From NCBI RefSeq assembly GCF_900115865.1, contig NZ_FOXY01000020.1, positions 1-34,052 on the forward strand: a stretch of 34,052 nt of DNA, read 5' to 3'. This DNA comes from Donghicola eburneus (GTDB lineage Bacteria > Pseudomonadota > Alphaproteobacteria > Rhodobacterales > Rhodobacteraceae). Shown here piece by piece: positions 30,707 to 34,052 of the stretch; within the stretch, counting starts at the first letter, position 1, and every line of letters begins with the position of its first letter. The notes beneath the pieces are model-generated. The model did no database searches. It saw only the letters and a program-made list of their open reading frames with translations, and had not been told where the DNA came from. A program made the translations under genes and the position numbers.

Positions 30707-32453
30707 GCTGTATCCCCCGCATCAAAACGTTGCCTTGAATTTTGGCCAGGAGTTGCTGGCCCTCTTGATGTTTGCGCGCCTGATCAACGAACACGTAATT
30801 GCGCCGGACGGTGCCCTCGGTATCTCCCAGAAGAGCCGCGATGATGGCATAATCGGCCCCCGGCCGGTTCGCCATCACGGTCGCAAGGGCATGACGAACT
30901 TGGTGGGGTGTCATAGGGACGTCTGCATCCAGAGTCGCGTGCCGCCAGATAGACGCCATTCGCGCATAGGATACTCCCGCGAACAGCCGGTCAGGCTTTC
31001 GCAGATGAGGTCTGATATGATTGGCCAGCAGGCGTGGCCGCACTTCCTGCGCAAACCAGGAGACAATGGTCTTGGGATCCCCCCCGGGTTTTGGCGTCAG
31101 GGAGATATATCGATGCGAGTACCCATTTTTGACGATGTCTGGGGGGGTCGTCAGCACGAGAGTGCCTCGCGCCCCATGAATCTGCACATCCGCGCTCTCG
31201 CCGCCGTAGGTCAGCTGGAGAAGTGTCGACACTCTGAGTGGCAGAGATGTCCAGATTGCCGCTGCACAAGCTGCAATACCGAGTGCGATCGCCGCATCCC
31301 GATCGTATCCGGATCCGGTCTCATAGTTCTGCATTGCAGTCTTCGCTGTATGGAAAAGGTGGTTCGGAAGATTGAAAAAGGCTTTCTGCTTGCGATAATC
31401 ATTCAGAAACGCTTCGCACCAGTTCCGCCGATCTGGTGACATGGATTTCACGTTCTCGAACTCAGGGAAATCTCGGAGCACTTCGGCCAGCGGTTCTGCA
31501 TCCAGCCCGCAGCCACGCACGAAGAGGCGCCAATTATTCAGGTACTCGAAGAGCGTTGTTGGTCGTAGTTTTTTCCACGGAAACTCCCCCATCAGCTCTC
31601 GTTCGATGATTTCCGCCAGATGATCAGGATCCACCATTTCTGCTACGGAATAGGTTGCATCCGTCGGCAAAAGCTCCGCCGTGACCATTGCGGTGTGGAC
31701 GTAGTTGATCCCACGTAACACCGCCTCGGCGCGCTCTGGGGTCCGAGCACTTCGGCTTTTCCCGCGATGGCCCTTCCGTAAACCGCGCATGAATTGACGG
31801 TGCCATGCTGCGATATCAGTAGCCAGTTGTTCAGGAAGATCTAGGCGCACGCAATGTGCCGTCGACTTGCGGACGGGGAGAGAAAAAGCAGGTGACACAG
31901 GGACGCTTACGGACGATCCATGCTTTTGGATCAGGGCGCGTGCTGTCTTGATGGCCTCGTACTGGCCCGTAGTATCTGTGGCATCGACGATCTGCTGCAG
32001 CCAGTCGCAGGATACCTCTTCTGGCGACAAGGAGCTTGCACGTGCAAGCTTTGCAAGCACTGAAACAGCGATCAGTTTCTTACGGGGAATACCGTTGACC
32101 TCGAGTTCAGAGATCAACTGAGACCAAGCATCAACTGGAACGGTACCAGAAGTGGGTTTCTCCACAGCGTAGTAAGCGGTGAGAGCAGACCGTACCTGAG
32201 ACCGCCAGGTCGTGTATGACGCCTTCGATGTGAAACCTGCCGGAATGCCACGCACTGGACCACGACCCCACGCCTTGTCGAACGCTTCCAGGTCGGCAGG
32301 GATTTGGTCAAGCGGCACGCCATACTGGGGTATGCGCTTCATCTTGCGCACAGAGCCCAGGACCTTCTTCCGGAAGGCCGGTGTGAAGGAGGTTTCGGTT
32401 TCAATCTGGGAGACGACATCAGCCATGTTCTTCATGTTGTCGAGGGTAGTCAT
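30699..32453 (-). CDS. Large tyrosine recombinase-like protein
   Basis: A 584-aa protein from the ATG at 32453 (GAGGA 8 bp upstream; a longer frame to 32510 lacks support). The C-terminal 180 residues form a tyrosine-recombinase domain: TSLPLRVSTLLQL, KNGYSHRYISL, HQVR (517-520), LLGD (aspartate 544 in place of the usual second histidine) and nucleophile Y553 in RRNYVFVD. The N-terminal 350 residues are a long helical region. Such large recombinases are found in multi-recombinase mobile elements. The H-to-D change may lower or alter activity. It follows a small HTH protein by 115 bp. Confidence 0.8.
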   Translation of the reverse strand: MTTLDNMKNMADVVSQIETETSFTPAFRKKVLGSVRKMKRIPQYGVPLDQIPADLEAFDKAWGRGPVRGIPAGFTSKASYTTWRSQVRSALTAYYAVEKPTSGTVPVDAWSQLISELEVNGIPRKKLIAVSVLAKLARASSLSPEEVSCDWLQQIVDATDTTGQYEAIKTARALIQKHGSSVSVPVSPAFSLPVRKSTAHCVRLDLPEQLATDIAAWHRQFMRGLRKGHRGKSRSARTPERAEAVLRGINYVHTAMVTAELLPTDATYSVAEMVDPDHLAEIIERELMGEFPWKKLRPTTLFEYLNNWRLFVRGCGLDAEPLAEVLRDFPEFENVKSMSPDRRNWCEAFLNDYRKQKAFFNLPNHLFHTAKTAMQNYETGSGYDRDAAIALGIAACAAAIWTSLPLRVSTLLQLTYGGESADVQIHGARGTLVLTTPPDIVKNGYSHRYISLTPKPGGDPKTIVSWFAQEVRPRLLANHIRPHLRKPDRLFAGVSYARMASIWRHATLDADVPMTPHQVRHALATVMANRPGADYAIIAALLGDTEGTVRRNYVFVDQARKHQEGQQLLAKIQGNVLMRGIQHA

Positions 32454-32507
32454 GTTTATCTTCCTCAAGTCAATATAATTTATTGATTTTTTTGAACATG
32501 AGGCAAA

Positions 32508-32544
32508 CACTACAGTAAGTTTCGAAAAACAACTTACTACAGTG
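32508..32544. promoter_or_regulatory. Inverted repeat in front of the recombinase pair
   Basis: CACTACAGTAAGTT (32508-32521) and AACTTACTACAGTG (32531-32544) pair at 12 of 14 positions, with a 9-base spacer. The inner 8 bp (AGTAAGTT/AACTTACT) are perfect. Size suits a recombinase core site or an operator. Confidence 0.5.
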
Positions 32545-32568
32545 TATGCATCACTTTTTGTTAGATCC

Positions 32569-32958
32569 TCACTTTTTCCTCTGCTCTACGATTTTTTCCT
32601 CACTTTCGATTATCGCATCGATTGGAAAGGCATAGCGGAGGGTGCGAGCGGAGAGAGACACACAGTGTAGTTGACCCGAACGACCGTAATTTCGGATGGT
32701 CTGAGCCGTAACATTCAGCTCGTCTGCCAGATAGTTTGCACTCATCAACGGTTCGTCGACAGCGACTTTGCCAATGCTATTATCTGGCCATCCTTCGACC
32801 AAACTTAACACGTCGCGCCATGGGTAGCGCGGAGATCTGTGGAAAACGGATGGGGATACCTCCGCGCATTTTAGAGCGCTACGCGCGGTAGATGGATCGA
32901 CCTGCCAGCGGCGGCTGAGAGCCGTAAGAGTGGCATATCCTAACGTCATGTCCTTCAT
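32569..32958 (-). CDS. Small HTH protein (excisionase/MerR-like)
   Basis: A 129-aa protein with two helix-turn-helix-like units. The first is about residues 8-35 (TALSRRWQVDPSTARSALKCAEV). The second, of MerR/excisionase type, is about 72-112 (MSANYLADELNVTAQTIRNYGRSGQLHCVSLSARTLRYAFP). It is upstream of, and on the same strand as, the recombinase pair, and is probably their directionality or control factor. The divergent region to its right is shared with the gene at 33130. Confidence 0.7.
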   Translation of the reverse strand: MKDMTLGYATLTALSRRWQVDPSTARSALKCAEVSPSVFHRSPRYPWRDVLSLVEGWPDNSIGKVAVDEPLMSANYLADELNVTAQTIRNYGRSGQLHCVSLSARTLRYAFPIDAIIESEEKIVEQRKK

Positions 32959-33129
32959 CTCGTTCCCTTCGCTTGTTTGTGTTGAGATAATTTAGGATAA
33001 AACATGACGTAAATTGTCATCAAGATAAAGTATGATAGTATAACGCTAGCGTGATGTGTGTTTCTTTAGTTATTGATTTTGTTAACTGTTTTGTTAACAC
33101 TGTCCGCAGTGATTTTTAGGATACTAGGT
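32959..33129. promoter_or_regulatory. Divergent promoter region
   Basis: A 171-bp AT-rich gap with ATGAC-n7-GTCAT (33004-33020), the 10-bp palindrome ACGCTAGCGT (33043-33052) and two GTTAAC sites near 33080-33100. These are likely control sites for 32958 and 33130; no exact promoter can be fixed. Confidence 0.4.
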
Positions 33130-33774
33130 ATGCCAGATTTAGAGGAAAAAGAACGGATGCTTGCGACGCTGTCGCGCGCGCAACTTGGTTCATGGGTTGC
33201 TGTGGGGCGCACCCTTTACTTCTTGGAGCAAAACGGACTGCAGGATGCAGAGGGGACGCCTTGGTTTAATCGGCTGTTGAGGCGCCTCGAGAGCCTTGGT
33301 CAACCGGTTTCTCCTGGACATATCTATAAAGTCCGAAGGTCGTTCGTATTTTTATTCAAGAACTGCGGCGAGTTAGGTTACACTTTAGATCAATGCGAGA
33401 GAGCTAAAATCTCAAGCGTGGAGTTGGCCGAGCGCTTGTTCAAAGTTGACCAAAAAGCAGGGCTATCAGCATTGGGTGCGTGTTTGCGCCAACCTAAGCC
33501 AGCCACCGCAGCTGAAATCAGAGAACAGTATTTCCAAACTAGATCCCAAGCACCTGATGGCAAGAACAAGCGGAACACTGCATGGGAAAGCCGTAAGGCA
33601 AATAAAGTAGAATTAGAATCTAAAGAATTTTGTTTACTAGATGACTTGGAGCGTCGATTGGCTGAAATGCAACGTGCGATGAATGAAAGAGAGAGTAAAA
33701 TAGAAGACCTAGAAGGTCGTCTCTCTAAGGTCGAGACGGACGCGAAATCCTCTGGAGATGACGTAAATGGTTAG
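33130..33774 (+). CDS. Plasmid protein with C-terminal coiled coil
   Basis: A 214-aa protein from the ATG at 33130; a longer frame from 33073 adds a hydrophobic leader with no ribosome site. Residues 1-100 are helical, with LSRAQLGSWVAVGRTLYFLEQNGL near the front and a basic segment (HIYKVRRSFVFLFKNC). About residues 160-205 form a coiled coil (LDDLERRLAEMQRAMNERESKIEDLEGRLSKVE). No family recognised. It lies next to the palindromic repeat array at the circle junction, so it is a candidate binder of those sites by position only. Confidence 0.6.
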   Translation: MPDLEEKERMLATLSRAQLGSWVAVGRTLYFLEQNGLQDAEGTPWFNRLLRRLESLGQPVSPGHIYKVRRSFVFLFKNCGELGYTLDQCERAKISSVELAERLFKVDQKAGLSALGACLRQPKPATAAEIREQYFQTRSQAPDGKNKRNTAWESRKANKVELESKEFCLLDDLERRLAEMQRAMNERESKIEDLEGRLSKVETDAKSSGDDVNG

Positions 33775-33960
33775 ATTTTAACGTTATGATTAATTAGTTG
33801 ATTGTATCAGACAATAACGCCTAGTGGAGAGACCATTGAATGGTGCCTTAAGCGGAGTTGGCCGGGGACAACTCCGCCACTTGGATAAACCATTAGGCGA
33901 AGCATTTTTCGGAATTGGCCATGGCGGATCACTCTTTTAGGAGAGAAAACGTCGGCCGAC
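33775..33960. repeat. Left-hand partial unit of the junction repeat
   Basis: From 33829 the sequence matches positions about 46-173 of the repeat unit with scattered changes. It includes the degenerate palindrome (arms CGGAGTTG/CAACTCCG, 33853-33876). 33775-33828 holds nothing recognised. Confidence 0.7.
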
Positions 33961-34052
33961 AGCTCGTTCGCAGTTGTCCATGGACAACTGCGCCAACTGG
34001 AGAAATCCTTGAGTGGTGTCTTAAGCGGAGTTGTCCATGGACAACTTCACCA
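33961..34052. repeat. Terminal redundancy: exact copy of positions 1-92
   Basis: The last 92 bases are identical to the first 92. The repeat family running into the right end (33829-33960) continues without a break into position 1 when the ends are joined. The simplest reading is a circular molecule of 33,960 bp whose assembly ends overlap. A true extra tandem copy is possible but less likely, because the internal copy at 174-265 already differs at several positions while these two are identical. Confidence 0.85.

Noticed and set aside
30693-31439. 248-aa open frame on the plus strand
   Set aside because: Opposite the catalytic domain of the large recombinase; no ribosome site.
29672-32958. 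A Tn554 copy
   Set aside because: Protein sizes are similar, but order is reversed and no element ends were found.

Overview
The window reads as a complete low-copy plasmid of an alphaproteobacterium, most likely a member of the Rhodobacteraceae (Roseobacter group). Positions 1-92 and 33961-34052 are identical, so the natural reading is a circle of 33,960 bp whose ends overlap by 92 bp. The host assignment is inference from protein style and plasmid architecture; there is no rRNA or other chromosomal marker. No relaxase, coupling protein or type IV secretion gene is visible.

Backbone (about 25.9-34.05 kb, continuing into 1-0.3 kb): parA (26042-26680) overlaps a small ribbon-helix-helix partner (26673-26930). 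A secreted coiled-coil protein follows (26981-27715). A Rep_3-type initiator (27730-29088, minus) is preceded by an inverted half-iteron operator and by eight CCCCATAAATATACACCT-like iterons (29187-29521), which form the probable origin. Three copies of a 33-bp repeat sit in the gaps of the par segment and are the best centromere candidate. Next come two overlapping tyrosine recombinases (29672-30706, 30699-32453), a small HTH protein (32569-32958), a coiled-coil protein (33130-33774), and a tandem repeat across the circle junction carrying GTTGTCCATGGACAAC palindromes.

Accessory region A (0.3-7.3 kb): a two-gene minus operon (small QRGI-motif protein plus an unrecognised 611-aa protein), an orphan 202-aa protein, a catalytic-domain-only tyrosine recombinase, a small winged-helix protein, and about 1.36 kb without genes. 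That gene-free stretch holds outward-facing terminators and palindromes that suggest two divergent small transcripts. An Abi_2-type HEPN protein (6635-7336) follows.

Accessory region B (7.3-14.5 kb): a STAND NTPase with eleven TPR repeats and no N-terminal effector (7455-10472), led by a putative HTH protein (10529-11131). Beyond it are an 80-aa orphan gene with its own terminator, and a module of a PA-IL/LecA-like lectin (12164-12574, minus) divergent from a TPR protein and a sigma-70-like protein (12780-14308).

Accessory region C (14.5-25.9 kb): two divergent operons, each led by another QRGI-motif small protein. One encodes a uracil-DNA-glycosylase-superfamily protein and a partner (14566-16607, minus). 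The other encodes a methyltransferase-like/specificity-like fusion whose catalytic motifs are degenerate (16893-18922). A full type I restriction-modification operon follows, hsdM-hsdS-hsdR (19107-25873).

Together the cargo looks like a plasmid-borne defence island: type I R-M, HEPN Abi, STAND-TPR and a UDG-like protein are plausible or established anti-phage families. The least explained parts are the three QRGI-led operons, the inactive methyltransferase/TRD fusion, the STAND-TPR/HEPN neighbourhood with a structured intergenic RNA candidate, and the lectin/TPR/sigma module.
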